Of a stretch of 64,000 nucleotides of DNA, positions 1-9,096 are shown in pieces; the stretch's first letter is position 1; the number at the start of each line of letters is the position of its first letter. The stretch is taken from contig NZ_LGHP01000002.1 in assembly GCF_001280845.1 (NCBI RefSeq), forward strand, positions 1,047,613 to 1,111,612, read 5' to 3'. This stretch comes from Bacillus sp. FJAT-28004 (GTDB taxonomy: Bacteria > Bacillota > Bacilli > Paenibacillales > Paenibacillaceae). The notes beneath the pieces were generated by a model that ran no database searches, was not told where the DNA came from, and saw nothing but the letters and a program-made list of their open reading frames with translations. The translations under genes and the position numbers were made by a program.

Positions 1-1158
1 GGGAAGACAACAACAACTTATTTAATTGAACAAATTTTAAATGATCAGTGCAAGCCTACAGGTGTCATCGGTACGATAGAACGTCGTTACGCAGGGCAAT
101 CGTTCCCTATGACAAGTACGACGCCGCAAACACTTCAACTGCAAAGTTACCTCGGTGAGATGCGGGATGCGGGCACGCAGTATTGTGCGATTGAAGTGTC
201 TTCTCATGCACTCGAGCAAGGGCGGGTGAAGGGTTGCCGCTTCCGCACGGCAGTATTTACAAATCTAACGCAGGACCATCTGGATTACCATGAAACGATG
301 AGTCGATATGCGGCGGTGAAGGGATTGTTCTTCTCGAGGCTTGGCAATGTGTATGCTTCTGCGGAAAGCGATCGATCCTATGCGGTTCTTAATGCGGACG
401 ATGCCTTATCAGCAGAATATGCAGAGCTCACAGCGGCAGAAGTTATAACCTATGCGATCGATAAGGAAGCTGATGTACGCGCAACGAATATTCGAATAAC
501 AGCGCAGGGAACAACATTTCATGTTCATACATTCCGAGGCGAGACGGATATAACACTGCAAATGGCTGGCAAGTTCAATGTTTACAACGCTCTTGCCGCA
601 ATAAGCGCTGTACTTCTTGAAGGCGTGGAACTAGAGGCGATTGCCCACAGTCTAAGCATCATTCCTGGCGTTCCCGGAAGAGTCGAAGCGGTTAATGCCG
701 GGCAAGCATTTGCAGTAATTGTAGATTATGCTCATACACCGGATGGTTTGGAAAATGTACTCAGAGCTATTCAGCAGTTTGCGGAAAATCGGATTATTTG
801 TGTGTTTGGCTGTGGTGGTGATCGCGATCGCTCCAAGCGGCCGCTAATGGGAAATATTGCAGTGAAGTACGCAGATTACGCTATCATAACATCAGATAAC
901 CCGCGCTCGGAACCACCTGAGGCGATATTAAAGGATATTGAGGATGGGTTAATAAATAGCAAAATTGATCCTTCAACTTATGAATTAATTGTTGATCGTA
1001 AAGCAGCCATTCAAAAAGCGGTTGAAATGGCAAGCCTCGGCGATGTAGTATTGATTGCGGGGAAAGGTCATGAAACCTACCAGGATATTAACGGAGTCAA
1101 ATATCCATTTGACGATCGAAAAGTAGCGAAAGCAGCGATAAGGGGAATCATACATTGA
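1..1158 (+). CDS. murE: UDP-MurNAc-tripeptide ligase MurE (5' truncated by window edge)
   Basis: Adds the third stem-peptide residue to UDP-MurNAc-L-Ala-D-Glu in the cytoplasm. The frame is open from base 1 and begins inside the ATP-binding P-loop (GKTTTT), so roughly the first 100 residues lie off the window. The DNPR motif at 895-906 is the known signature for meso-diaminopimelate rather than lysine, which fits the dapL gene at 29.6 kb. The lysine that is carbamylated in the Mur ligase family lies in the AAVKGLFFS stretch. The C-terminal ligase domain ends with a GKGHE motif. The stop codon overlaps the murF start. The family assignment is firm. Confidence 0.97.
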   Translation, partial: GKTTTTYLIEQILNDQCKPTGVIGTIERRYAGQSFPMTSTTPQTLQLQSYLGEMRDAGTQYCAIEVSSHALEQGRVKGCRFRTAVFTNLTQDHLDYHETMSRYAAVKGLFFSRLGNVYASAESDRSYAVLNADDALSAEYAELTAAEVITYAIDKEADVRATNIRITAQGTTFHVHTFRGETDITLQMAGKFNVYNALAAISAVLLEGVELEAIAHSLSIIPGVPGRVEAVNAGQAFAVIVDYAHTPDGLENVLRAIQQFAENRIICVFGCGGDRDRSKRPLMGNIAVKYADYAIITSDNPRSEPPEAILKDIEDGLINSKIDPSTYELIVDRKAAIQKAVEMASLGDVVLIAGKGHETYQDINGVKYPFDDRKVAKAAIRGIIH

Positions 1159-2570
1159 TTAAACGTACCATCAAACAAATTGCCGAAATGAGCGGCGCTA
1201 AATGGAATGGAAATAATGCAGATCTTAATATAACGGGTGTAACAACTGACTCGCGGCAGGCTGCTGCGGGCCAGTTGTTCGTACCGCTCGTCGGCGAGCT
1301 ATTTGACGGGCATGCCTATCTGGAGCAAGCTATTGCTAACGGAGCGGTTGCTGCCCTTTGGCAGAAAGGTCGCGAGGTGCCGGCCACTCTTGAGGGTGTG
1401 CCACTGCTCATCGTTGGAGATACGTTAGTCGCTTTACAGCGGCTCGCAACCGCCTATCGCAGTGAGCTTGTCACTCGTGTTGTCGGCATTACAGGCAGCA
1501 ACGGTAAAACGACGACAAAGGATATGGCAGCTGCAATTCTCGGCACTTCCTATAAAGTCCACAAAACAGAAGGGAATTTGAACAATCATATCGGCTTGCC
1601 GCTGACTGTGCTCCAGCTTGATGAGGATACGGAGGTAGCCGTGCTCGAGATGGGGATGAGCGGCTTCGGTGAAATTGAGCTATTAACAAAGATAGCACAG
1701 CCTGACGCTGCAATTATTACAAATATCGGTGACGCGCATTTGCTCCACCTCGGATCAAGAGCCGGTATTGCGAAGGCAAAGCTTGAAATTGCACTCGGAC
1801 TCAGCGAGGATGGTTTGCTGCTATTTAATGGCGACGAACCGCTTCTCGAAGCAGAGCTTGAGCGTTCAATACTTCCAGCGGGCATCGTACGCCGCACTTT
1901 TGGGTTAGCCCAGCAAAATGAATGGTCAGCGACAGACATTATCATTGAATCAGAAGCGGTGACGTTCACTGCTGTTTATAATGGAACGGCTAGTGGACTC
2001 GGAACCGTTCGAATACCTGTTCCAGGACAGCATAATGTCAGCAACGCGCTTGCTGCGATAGCAATAGGTCGTTTTTTTGGAGTTCCGGCTGCAAAAATTA
2101 TTGAAGGTCTGAGCAATCTTAAGCTGACGGGCATGCGCATTCAGCCTGTTCGTGCGTTTAACGGCGCCATGATATTGAACGATGCGTATAACGCCAACCC
2201 TACTGCCGTACGCGCGGCGATTGATCTGGTGGAGCAGTTGGATGGGTATAGCCGCAAATGGATCGTACTTGGCGATATGCTTGAGCTGGGGCCGGAGGAG
2301 CAGGCACTTCATTTCGAGATTGGAGCCTATATTACGCCAAGCAAAGCGGATACGGTTCTCACATTCGGACCATTAGCAAAGCATATTGCTGAAGGAGTAA
2401 AGTCGCGCTTCCCTAACGCTGCCGCGAAGGATGCTATTAAACATTTTGAAGACAAAGAAGAGCTAGCTCTGTGGCTGAGGGGTCAGATGCAGCCAACTGA
2501 CATCGTGCTCATAAAAGGTTCACGCGGCATGCAGATGGAACAGATTGTCCAAGCATTGGAAGTGGGGTGA
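1155..2570 (+). CDS. murF: UDP-MurNAc-tripeptide--D-Ala-D-Ala ligase MurF
   Basis: Joins D-Ala-D-Ala to the UDP-MurNAc tripeptide, the last cytoplasmic step of the precursor peptide. It is 471 residues, the usual length. The Mur ligase P-loop GSNGKTTTK is near residue 115, followed by the central ligase signature EMGMSGFGEI. The TTG start overlaps the murE stop by four bases, implying translational coupling, with a GGGGA ribosome site upstream. It is in line with mraY, which starts five bases after the murF stop codon. Confidence 0.97.
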   Translation: MIKRTIKQIAEMSGAKWNGNNADLNITGVTTDSRQAAAGQLFVPLVGELFDGHAYLEQAIANGAVAALWQKGREVPATLEGVPLLIVGDTLVALQRLATAYRSELVTRVVGITGSNGKTTTKDMAAAILGTSYKVHKTEGNLNNHIGLPLTVLQLDEDTEVAVLEMGMSGFGEIELLTKIAQPDAAIITNIGDAHLLHLGSRAGIAKAKLEIALGLSEDGLLLFNGDEPLLEAELERSILPAGIVRRTFGLAQQNEWSATDIIIESEAVTFTAVYNGTASGLGTVRIPVPGQHNVSNALAAIAIGRFFGVPAAKIIEGLSNLKLTGMRIQPVRAFNGAMILNDAYNANPTAVRAAIDLVEQLDGYSRKWIVLGDMLELGPEEQALHFEIGAYITPSKADTVLTFGPLAKHIAEGVKSRFPNAAAKDAIKHFEDKEELALWLRGQMQPTDIVLIKGSRGMQMEQIVQALEVG

Positions 2571-2574
2571 GGAA

Positions 2575-3531
2575 ATGGATATGATGGTCATTTTATTTTC
2601 GATTGGCGCTTCATTCCTGCTAGCGGTTCTGCTCGGGCCATTGTTCATTCCAGTGCTTCGCCGCTTAAAGTTTGGTCAGCAAATCCGTATGGAAGGTCCG
2701 CAAAGCCATCTGAAGAAAAGCGGTACTCCAACGATGGGCGGCATTATCATTATGTTTGCCCTCATGATTGCGTTCTTGAAGTTTTCTGATAAAACGGCTG
2801 AATTTTGGGTGCTGCTGACAGCATCGCTTGGTTTTGGCCTTGTGGGCTTTTTGGATGATTACATCAAGATCGTATTTAAAAGATCATTGGGTCTAACTGC
2901 AAGACAAAAGCTATTTGGTCAACTGCTATTTTCGATTATCGTGTGTGCAATGCTCTACAATATGAACCACAGCACTGAAATTACGGTACCTGGTACAGGC
3001 TGGGGATTTGATCTAGGCTGGTTTTATTATCCTCTTGTTGTCATTATTCTTTTTGCAGCGAGCAATTCAGTGAATTTCACCGATGGACTTGACGGTCTGC
3101 TAGCTGGGACGAGTGCTATAGCATTTGGTGCATTTACAGTGGTTGCTCTGCAAACCTCGGCTCATGAATCAGCTGTTTTCTCTGCAGCAATGGTTGGCGC
3201 GGTTCTAGGTTTTCTAGTATTCAACGCACATCCAGCAAAAGTGTTTATGGGAGATATGGGATCACTAGGTATCGGAGGCGGTATTGCAGCAGTCGCTATT
3301 TTGACAAAAACGGAGCTGCTGCTTATCGTTATCGGAGGCGTTTTTGTACTTGAGATGCTTTCTGTTATATTACAGGTAGGCTCCTTCAAGCTAAGAGGGA
3401 AACGTATTTTCAAAATGAGTCCGATTCATCATCATTTCGAGTTAGTTGGCTGGTCGGAATGGAAGGTAGTTACTGTGTTTTGGCTTGTTGGCATCGTGTT
3501 TGCAGCAATTGGTTTGCTATTTGTAATATAA
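2575..3531 (+). CDS. mraY: Phospho-MurNAc-pentapeptide translocase MraY
   Basis: Integral membrane enzyme that transfers phospho-MurNAc-pentapeptide to undecaprenyl phosphate, forming lipid I. It is 318 residues with about ten hydrophobic segments. Family motifs visible are the TPTMGG stretch near residue 55, the aspartate-rich FLDDYIKI near 100, NFTDGLDGL near 170, and the histidine-rich PIHHHFE near 285. The start was set at 2575 because it follows a GTGAGG site and gives the usual N terminus; an earlier in-frame ATG would overlap murF. A hairpin terminator follows. Confidence 0.97.
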   Translation: MDMMVILFSIGASFLLAVLLGPLFIPVLRRLKFGQQIRMEGPQSHLKKSGTPTMGGIIIMFALMIAFLKFSDKTAEFWVLLTASLGFGLVGFLDDYIKIVFKRSLGLTARQKLFGQLLFSIIVCAMLYNMNHSTEITVPGTGWGFDLGWFYYPLVVIILFAASNSVNFTDGLDGLLAGTSAIAFGAFTVVALQTSAHESAVFSAAMVGAVLGFLVFNAHPAKVFMGDMGSLGIGGGIAAVAILTKTELLLIVIGGVFVLEMLSVILQVGSFKLRGKRIFKMSPIHHHFELVGWSEWKVVTVFWLVGIVFAAIGLLFVI

Positions 3532-3547
3532 TAGAAAGAACAATAAG

Positions 3548-3583
3548 AAAAAAAGCGGCTTTTATCGATTAAGAGCCGCTTTA
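3548..3583 (+). terminator. Hairpin after mraY
   Basis: AAAGCGGCT and AGCCGCTTT form a nine-base-pair stem around a 13-base loop, downstream of the mraY stop and before murD. The tail is only TTTA, so it may attenuate rather than stop transcription into murD. Confidence 0.6.
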
Positions 3584-3609
3584 TGCATACATAGAAGGGA
3601 CTGTCAGTT

Positions 3610-5049
3610 ATGAATCATCCGGCATCTTATGAGGGCCGCCGAGTTGTCGTGTTAGGCTTGGCTAGAAGCGGGGTAAGCGTTGCGAAGGTATTTCATCAAT
3701 TAGGTGCAGAAGTTGTTGTGAATGACATGAAGGATCGTGAATTATGCCCCGAAGCGGACGAATTGACTGCTTTGGGCATTTCTGTGCTATGCGGTTATCA
3801 TCCAGATGATCTGATTACAGAGGAGACAGCGCTCCTTATCAAAAACCCTGGTATTCCCTATACGTCCCCTCCTGTTCAGCGGGCAGAGGAGCTTGGCGTT
3901 GAAGTTATTACAGAGGTGGAAGCAGCCTATTGGCTTTCTCCTGCCCCTATCATAGGGATTACGGGTTCAAACGGCAAAACAACAACGACGACGTGGATCG
4001 GCGATATTTTAAGCGCTGCAGGCTTAAATCCTATAGTGGCCGGAAATATCGGACGTCCTCTATGCGAAGCAGCGGTGGAAGCAACGCCCGACCAGTGGAT
4101 CGTTGCTGAGCTTAGCAGCTTCCAGTTGAAGGGAACAAGCGAGTTCCGTCCGCATATCGCGCTTTTGCTTAATATTGCAGAGACTCACTTGGACTATCAC
4201 GGCGATATGGATGACTATGTCAATTCAAAAGCAAAACTTTTTGATAATCAAACCGAAGATGATGTTGCTGTCATCAACTGGGATGACCCTGAGTGCAGGG
4301 CGCTATCTGAGTTCCTTATTGCGCAGCTTCTGCCTTTCTCTCTCTATGAGCGCCTGGATGCGGGCATTTATATCGATCCTCCATATGAGCGGGACAATGT
4401 TGATGCACAAGATGATGAAGCCGCTATTGAAAGGCAAATCGTATTCCGCCAGTCTGAAGACATGGTAATTACGATTTTACCAGTATCAGAGCTAGGCATA
4501 CCAGGCCGACACAACGCCGCTAACGCGCTTGCTGCCATTGCGGCGTGTTTGGCTGCTGGAGTTGCACCAGAGCGTCTTGTAGAACCACTGCAGCTGTTTA
4601 GAGGCGTTGAACACCGTCTGGAGTTCGTGCGTGAAGTAAACGGCGTCAAATATTATAATGATTCGAAAGCGACTAATCCAGTAGCAACGACGATGTCGGT
4701 TCGCTCGTTATCAGCACCGATAGTACTCGTTGCAGGGGGACTCGACCGTGGATCTGACTATATGGAGCTCGTTCCATTATTCCGTGATCGTTTAAAGGGA
4801 CTAGTCGCATTAGGCGAGACTAGAGAAAAGCTATCCCGCGTGGCTGAGCTGGCAGGTTTAGCTAAGGTGGAAATCGTCGAACCTAGTGAGGACGCCGAGT
4901 CCGTCCTTAAGCAAGCGGTGAAACAAGCTGCAGCAATCGCTGAGCCGGGAGATATCGTTTTATTGTCGCCGGCATGTGCAAGCTGGGATATGTTTGCATC
5001 GTATGAGCAAAGAGGGCGCATTTTTAAAGATTCGGCGCATACCTTGTAA
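3610..5049 (+). CDS. murD: UDP-MurNAc-L-alanine--D-glutamate ligase MurD
   Basis: Adds D-glutamate to UDP-MurNAc-L-Ala. It is 479 residues, somewhat longer than the roughly 450 usual in Bacillus; the extra length sits near residues 255-285 in an acidic segment between the central and C-terminal domains. The P-loop GSNGKTTTT is near residue 120, and the substrate-binding NIAETHLDYHGD and the later GRHNAANALAAIA segments are present. It starts after the mraY hairpin with a modest ribosome site. The next gene is the lipid II polymerase/flippase-family protein SpoVE/FtsW. Confidence 0.96.
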   Translation: MNHPASYEGRRVVVLGLARSGVSVAKVFHQLGAEVVVNDMKDRELCPEADELTALGISVLCGYHPDDLITEETALLIKNPGIPYTSPPVQRAEELGVEVITEVEAAYWLSPAPIIGITGSNGKTTTTTWIGDILSAAGLNPIVAGNIGRPLCEAAVEATPDQWIVAELSSFQLKGTSEFRPHIALLLNIAETHLDYHGDMDDYVNSKAKLFDNQTEDDVAVINWDDPECRALSEFLIAQLLPFSLYERLDAGIYIDPPYERDNVDAQDDEAAIERQIVFRQSEDMVITILPVSELGIPGRHNAANALAAIAACLAAGVAPERLVEPLQLFRGVEHRLEFVREVNGVKYYNDSKATNPVATTMSVRSLSAPIVLVAGGLDRGSDYMELVPLFRDRLKGLVALGETREKLSRVAELAGLAKVEIVEPSEDAESVLKQAVKQAAAIAEPGDIVLLSPACASWDMFASYEQRGRIFKDSAHTL

Positions 5050-5070
5050 GTAGGGGGCATGTCCCTACTT
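5048..5070 (+). terminator. Small hairpin overlapping the murD stop
   Basis: AAGTAGGG and CCCTACTT form an eight-base-pair stem with a seven-base loop followed by two more Ts and CC. It begins at the murD stop codon and lies just before the spoVE ribosome site. It could be a weak terminator or an RNA-stability element. Confidence 0.35.
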
Positions 5071-5095
5071 TTCCATGCTAAGAGGTGTGTTCGCT

Positions 5096-6193
5096 ATGGC
5101 CAAAGCGCGTTCTGCCCCGGATATTTGGATGCTGACTGCAATTGGGCTCATTCTTGCTATCGGGTTAATTATGGTGTACAGCGCTAGCGCAGTGCTTGCT
5201 TTTCATGAATTCGGCGATCGTTTCTACTTTGTAAAACGACAGCTACTATTCGCCGGACTAGGAATAGGCGCGTTGATATTTACGATGAATACGCATTATA
5301 CCGTTTGGAAAAAGTGGGCGCCGCTGGCTTTATTGATTTGCTTCGGCCTGCTATTACTCGTACTAATACCTGGTGTTGGCGTCGTTCGCGGTGGCGCACG
5401 AAGCTGGCTTGGTATTAGTTCTTTCGGTATTCAGCCTTCTGAATTCATGAAGCTGGCGATGATATTATTTTTAGCTAAATGGCTCTCAGAGAAGCAGCAA
5501 ACGATTACGCAGTTTACAAAAGGGCTTATGCCGCCGCTAGGTCTAGTTGGACTAGCCTTCGGACTGATTATGCTGCAGCCTGATCTGGGTACAGGAGCGG
5601 TTATGGTAGGCGCCTCCTTACTGTTGATTTTCACAGCTGGCGCTAGATTGACGCATTTGGGCGGCTTGGCGCTTATCGGTATTGCAGGTTTTGTTGGTCT
5701 AATCATAGCTGCGCCTTACCGATTGAAGCGGATTACGAATTTTCTTGATCCATGGGCAGACCCGCTTGGCGGAGGTTATCAAATTATTCAATCCTTATAT
5801 GCGATCGGACCAGGTGGACTAGTTGGGCTTGGTCTAGGCATGAGCCGTCAAAAGTTCAGTTATTTGCCTGAGCCGCAAACGGATTTCATCTTTTCGATAT
5901 TAGCAGAAGAGCTCGGATTTATTGGAGGGGTAACTCTAATATTGTTATTTCTAGTCGTTGTATGGCGTGGGATACGTGCAGCCATTGCATCAACAGATAC
6001 TTTTGGAAGCTTGCTTGCAGTCGGTATTACGGGTATTATCGGTGTCCAGGTATTGATTAACATTGGTGTCGTAATTGGCATGATGCCAGTAACGGGAATC
6101 ACTTTACCGCTCGTTAGCTATGGTGGCTCATCCCTAACGCTTCTTTTAACCGCACTAGGTATTTTACTGAACATATCTCGTTATTCGAGGTGA
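5096..6193 (+). CDS. spoVE: SEDS-family peptidoglycan polymerase SpoVE/FtsW
   Basis: Polytopic membrane protein of the SEDS family that polymerises lipid II with a partner penicillin-binding protein. The length of 365 residues matches Bacillus SpoVE (366). About ten membrane segments are visible, with the SEDS signatures GIQPSEFMKL near residue 110 and the C-terminal VSYGGSS near 340. The ATG at 5096 was chosen over an earlier in-frame ATG because AGAGGTG lies at proper distance. The symbol spoVE rather than ftsW is by position after murD, as in Bacillus. It is followed by the degraded murG slot. Confidence 0.9.
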   Translation: MAKARSAPDIWMLTAIGLILAIGLIMVYSASAVLAFHEFGDRFYFVKRQLLFAGLGIGALIFTMNTHYTVWKKWAPLALLICFGLLLLVLIPGVGVVRGGARSWLGISSFGIQPSEFMKLAMILFLAKWLSEKQQTITQFTKGLMPPLGLVGLAFGLIMLQPDLGTGAVMVGASLLLIFTAGARLTHLGGLALIGIAGFVGLIIAAPYRLKRITNFLDPWADPLGGGYQIIQSLYAIGPGGLVGLGLGMSRQKFSYLPEPQTDFIFSILAEELGFIGGVTLILLFLVVVWRGIRAAIASTDTFGSLLAVGITGIIGVQVLINIGVVIGMMPVTGITLPLVSYGGSSLTLLLTALGILLNISRYSR

Positions 6194-6246
6194 GGCTTCA
6201 TGCCTAGGAGATCAACCAGCCAATGCTTGTTTTTAGAAAAGAAACA

Positions 6247-6384
6247 ATAAATGTCCGGCTTCAGAAGGGCTTGCAGTTTGCTTAACAGCAGCTGCAGCTA
6301 TTCAAGCCGGATATTGTTGTTGGTAGGGGACTTACGCGTTTATTAGAAGGATACGTAAGTTTGCCTGATCTTGAGCCGCATTAA
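6247..6384 (+). pseudogene. murG: Probable remnant of murG
   Basis: In the place where murG normally lies, one reading frame shows VRLQKGLQFA, a stop, then QQLQLFKPDIVVGRG and, after an apparent replacement or insertion, GYVSLP before further stops. MurG proteins carry a closely similar block (…FKPDVVVGTGGYVSGP…). No glycine-rich N-terminal loop and no C-terminal half can be found up to murB. This is read as a short decayed fragment; the match is short and made by eye. An intact murG would have to lie elsewhere, because lipid II synthesis is essential. Confidence 0.45.
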
Positions 6385-6570
6385 TAATATTAAAAGTCAT
6401 AGGTTAAAATCGTACTTTTAGTGGCACGTTGACGCTCGAATTGCGCTTTCAGTTTCTTGCACAGTACTTTCATTGAGCCAATTGGCTCTATTTAGGCCTT
6501 TGTCACACAAGAGCCTATGTAGGCATAAGATACACTATATTCGTGACCGTCACCCGAAAGGAGCGGTTAT

Positions 6571-6678
6571 TTGCAACAGAAGAACCGGCAGCAGCGCTTC
6601 AGTTTGCTAAAGGGATTGCGAATCACTTTTATTCTTACTTTTTTTACAGCTAGGCATATGCTTGTGCTTACGAAGTAG
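6571..6678 (+). CDS. Possible 35-residue small protein
   Basis: A TTG start preceded at seven bases by AAAGGAG opens a 35-residue frame: a basic, glutamine-rich N terminus, then a hydrophobic stretch (ITFILTFFTA) and a short tail. Its stop codon lies in the first hairpin microrepeat. The ribosome site is good, but the product is not recognised and the region is decayed, so it may be a relic or chance frame. Confidence 0.25.
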   Translation: MQQKNRQQRFSLLKGLRITFILTFFTARHMLVLTK

Positions 6679-6780
6679 GCTTTGCTGCACAAAGCCTTAA
6701 GCGAATGCTTACGAAGTGGGTTTTGCTACACAAAACCCTAAGCGAATGCTTACGAAGTAGGCTTTGCTGCACAAAGCCTT
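6666..6780 (+). repeat. Three tandem 41-bp hairpin microrepeats before murB
   Basis: Three copies at exact 41-base spacing, each with the shared lead GCTTACGAAGT followed by an eight-base-pair stem with a five-base loop: AGGCTTTG/CAAAGCCT (6677-6697), GGGTTTTG/CAAAACCC (6718-6738) and AGGCTTTG/CAAAGCCT (6759-6779). The middle copy changes both arms so that pairing is kept. The last hairpin ends four bases before the murB ribosome site GGGAGG. A related pair occurs before pgeF at 19.3 kb. Confidence 0.85.
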
Positions 6781-6795
6781 TGGGAGGTTCAACTA

Positions 6796-7701
6796 ATGGA
6801 AGCATTTAAAGCGGAATTGGAACAAGCTGATCTTGGCGAAGTTTTGTACAACGAACCGCTCTCGAACTATACGACCTGGAAAATCGGCGGCCCCGCTGAT
6901 ATTTTGATCCTTCCTCGAAGCAAAGATGAATTAGTATCGGCGGTTTGTTTGATGCAAAAACATCAAATACCCTGGACTAATTTGGGCAGAGGCTCAAACA
7001 TGCTGGTAAGTGATAAAGGGATTCGTGGAGTTGTAATTAAACCGCACAGAGGGCTCGATTACTTGCGTTTTGAAGGGCCGCTAGTAATAGCTGGTGCTTC
7101 ATATTCTTTAATAAAGCTATCAGTCATGGCTGGCAAACAAGGTCTGACCGGACTTGAATTCGCGGGGGGAATCCCAGGTACGGTTGGCGGAGCCGTCTAT
7201 ATGAATGCTGGCGCGCATGGATCAGATGTGTCACGTATTTTCAAGTCAGCTGATATTGTACTGGAAACAGGAGAATTGGTTCGCTACGATCGTGAGGATA
7301 TGAGATTCTCTTACCGCCATTCTATTCTTCACGAGCAAAAAGGCATTGTCATTCAGGCAACCTTTGAGCTGGCAGAAGGGAATAAGCAGGAAGTACTCGC
7401 TATGATGGCCTCCTACAAAGAGAGAAGATTGAGAACGCAGCCGTTGCAGCTTGCTTGTGCAGGCAGCGTGTTTCGCAATCCACCTAATGATTATGCCGCT
7501 AGACTCATTCAAGAGGCTGGATTAAAGGGTGAATGCCTCGGAGGAGCGCAAGTATCGGAGCAGCACGCCAATTTTATTGTGAATACCGGGCAAGCGACAG
7601 CTGAAGACGTTCTCGCCCTCATGACTCATATAAAAAGCACTGTTCAGGACCGCTATGGCATCCTGTTGGTGCCGGAAGTATTGGTGGTGGGTGAGCGGTA
7701 A
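6796..7701 (+). CDS. murB: UDP-N-acetylenolpyruvoylglucosamine reductase MurB
   Basis: FAD-dependent reductase that makes UDP-MurNAc from the MurA product. It is 301 residues, the length of the Bacillus (type II) enzyme. The FAD-binding block includes NLGRGSNMLVSD near residue 65 and GLEFAGGIPGTVGGAVYMNAGAHG near 120-143; the catalytic serine region CAGSVFRNP is near 222, and the C-terminal glutamate lies in VPEVLVVGE. The start follows GGGAGG at good distance. It sits after the missing murG and before murA. Confidence 0.97.
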   Translation: MEAFKAELEQADLGEVLYNEPLSNYTTWKIGGPADILILPRSKDELVSAVCLMQKHQIPWTNLGRGSNMLVSDKGIRGVVIKPHRGLDYLRFEGPLVIAGASYSLIKLSVMAGKQGLTGLEFAGGIPGTVGGAVYMNAGAHGSDVSRIFKSADIVLETGELVRYDREDMRFSYRHSILHEQKGIVIQATFELAEGNKQEVLAMMASYKERRLRTQPLQLACAGSVFRNPPNDYAARLIQEAGLKGECLGGAQVSEQHANFIVNTGQATAEDVLALMTHIKSTVQDRYGILLVPEVLVVGER

Positions 7702-7716
7702 TTCGGAGGTGATACA

Positions 7717-8985
7717 TTGGACAAATTGGTGATTGAAGGTGGGAAACCTCTCTCAGGAACCATAGTTATCCAAGGAGCGAAAAATGCCGCTTTGCCGATT
7801 CTGGCTGCCAGTCTATTGGCCGATGGCACAACAACGATAGATCATGTGCCTGATTTGCTAGATATCGATGTCATGCTAAACATTTTACGCGAATTAGGAT
7901 GCCGCGCTGAGCATACGGGAGGAACTGTTGTGCTGGATACTGAAACTGCACATACATCCCACGTGCCGGAATCGTTAATGAGACAGATGCGATCTTCTAT
8001 TTTTTTAATGGGGCCTTTGCTTGCTAGGTTTGGCGAGACGCAGGTATATCAACCAGGTGGATGTGCAATTGGTGAGCGGAAAATTGATCTTCATTTAGAA
8101 GGTCTTCAAGCTCTTGGTGCAGAAATAGAAGAACTGGGTAACCGGATCATATGCCGTGCCGAGAAATTAAGGGGAGCTGATATTCACTTAAGCTTTCCAA
8201 GTGTAGGAGCAACTGAAAACATTATGATGGCCGCTGCTTTAGCAGAAGGCCGAACTACGATCAGCAATGCCGCAAGAGAACCAGAAATTCAAGACTTGCA
8301 AGGCTTTTTAAATGCAATGGGTGCGAAAATAATGGGGGCCGGGACCGACACGATAACGATAGATGGGGTACAGTCGCTAACACCTTGTCGTTATAAAGTT
8401 ATTCCGGATCGGATTGTAGCAGGAACCATCATGGTTGCCGCAGCTGCAACACGCGGTCAAGTAACGCTCCAAAATACAGAGCCAGCGCATTTAACCTCCT
8501 TGATTCATGTTCTGCGCCGAGCAGGTGTTCAAATTGTTGTCGACGATGATATAATTAAAGTTGGCAGTGCAACAAGGCCTAGAGCGGTTGAAAGAATCGT
8601 AACCTCTCCGTACCCGGCGTTTCCTACCGATTTGCAGTCTCAGGTTATGGTGCTGCTTTCACTTGCAGATGGTGTGAGTGTATTGAAAGAAACGATTTTT
8701 GAAGGTAGATTGAAGCATGTGGATGAGTTGTCACGCATGGGTGCAGACATTCGCGTAGATATGAATGCGGCATTCATTCGCGGCGTGCCAAGGCTTTATG
8801 GCGCGACGGTAGAAGCAACTGATTTGCGAGCGGGTGCTGCCCTTGTAATAGCTGGCCTAGCAGCGCAAGGAAGAACAGTCGTGGAGCAAATTCATCACAT
8901 TGATCGTGGCTACGAAAAAATCGAAACGATGCTGTCAAGGCTGGGTGCACGGATTTCGCGTTATTCGCCAGTGCCTAATAACTAA
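7717..8985 (+). CDS. murA: UDP-N-acetylglucosamine 1-carboxyvinyltransferase MurA
   Basis: First committed enzyme of peptidoglycan synthesis, transferring enolpyruvate from PEP to UDP-GlcNAc; target of fosfomycin. It is 422 residues. The N-terminal IQGAKNAALP holds the conserved Lys-Asn pair, and the fosfomycin-reactive cysteine is in PGGCAIGERKID near residue 117. The TTG start is preceded by GGAGGTG. It follows murB by 15 bases, so both consecutive UDP-MurNAc steps are encoded side by side. Confidence 0.97.
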   Translation: MDKLVIEGGKPLSGTIVIQGAKNAALPILAASLLADGTTTIDHVPDLLDIDVMLNILRELGCRAEHTGGTVVLDTETAHTSHVPESLMRQMRSSIFLMGPLLARFGETQVYQPGGCAIGERKIDLHLEGLQALGAEIEELGNRIICRAEKLRGADIHLSFPSVGATENIMMAAALAEGRTTISNAAREPEIQDLQGFLNAMGAKIMGAGTDTITIDGVQSLTPCRYKVIPDRIVAGTIMVAAAATRGQVTLQNTEPAHLTSLIHVLRRAGVQIVVDDDIIKVGSATRPRAVERIVTSPYPAFPTDLQSQVMVLLSLADGVSVLKETIFEGRLKHVDELSRMGADIRVDMNAAFIRGVPRLYGATVEATDLRAGAALVIAGLAAQGRTVVEQIHHIDRGYEKIETMLSRLGARISRYSPVPNN

Positions 8986-9096
8986 TACTATGCGCATGAG
9001 CTGCAAGATAGAAACAGCCGGTACCCTTTTGATGCTAAGCGAAGGCTGATGCGGAGAGGTTAGCCGGATGTTTTTTGGGGAAAGAAGGGACAAGTT

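Noticed and set aside
6666..6780. Rho-independent terminators before murB
   Set aside because: The three hairpins lack T-tracts and are evenly repeated with conserved leads, so they are better described as a repeat family.
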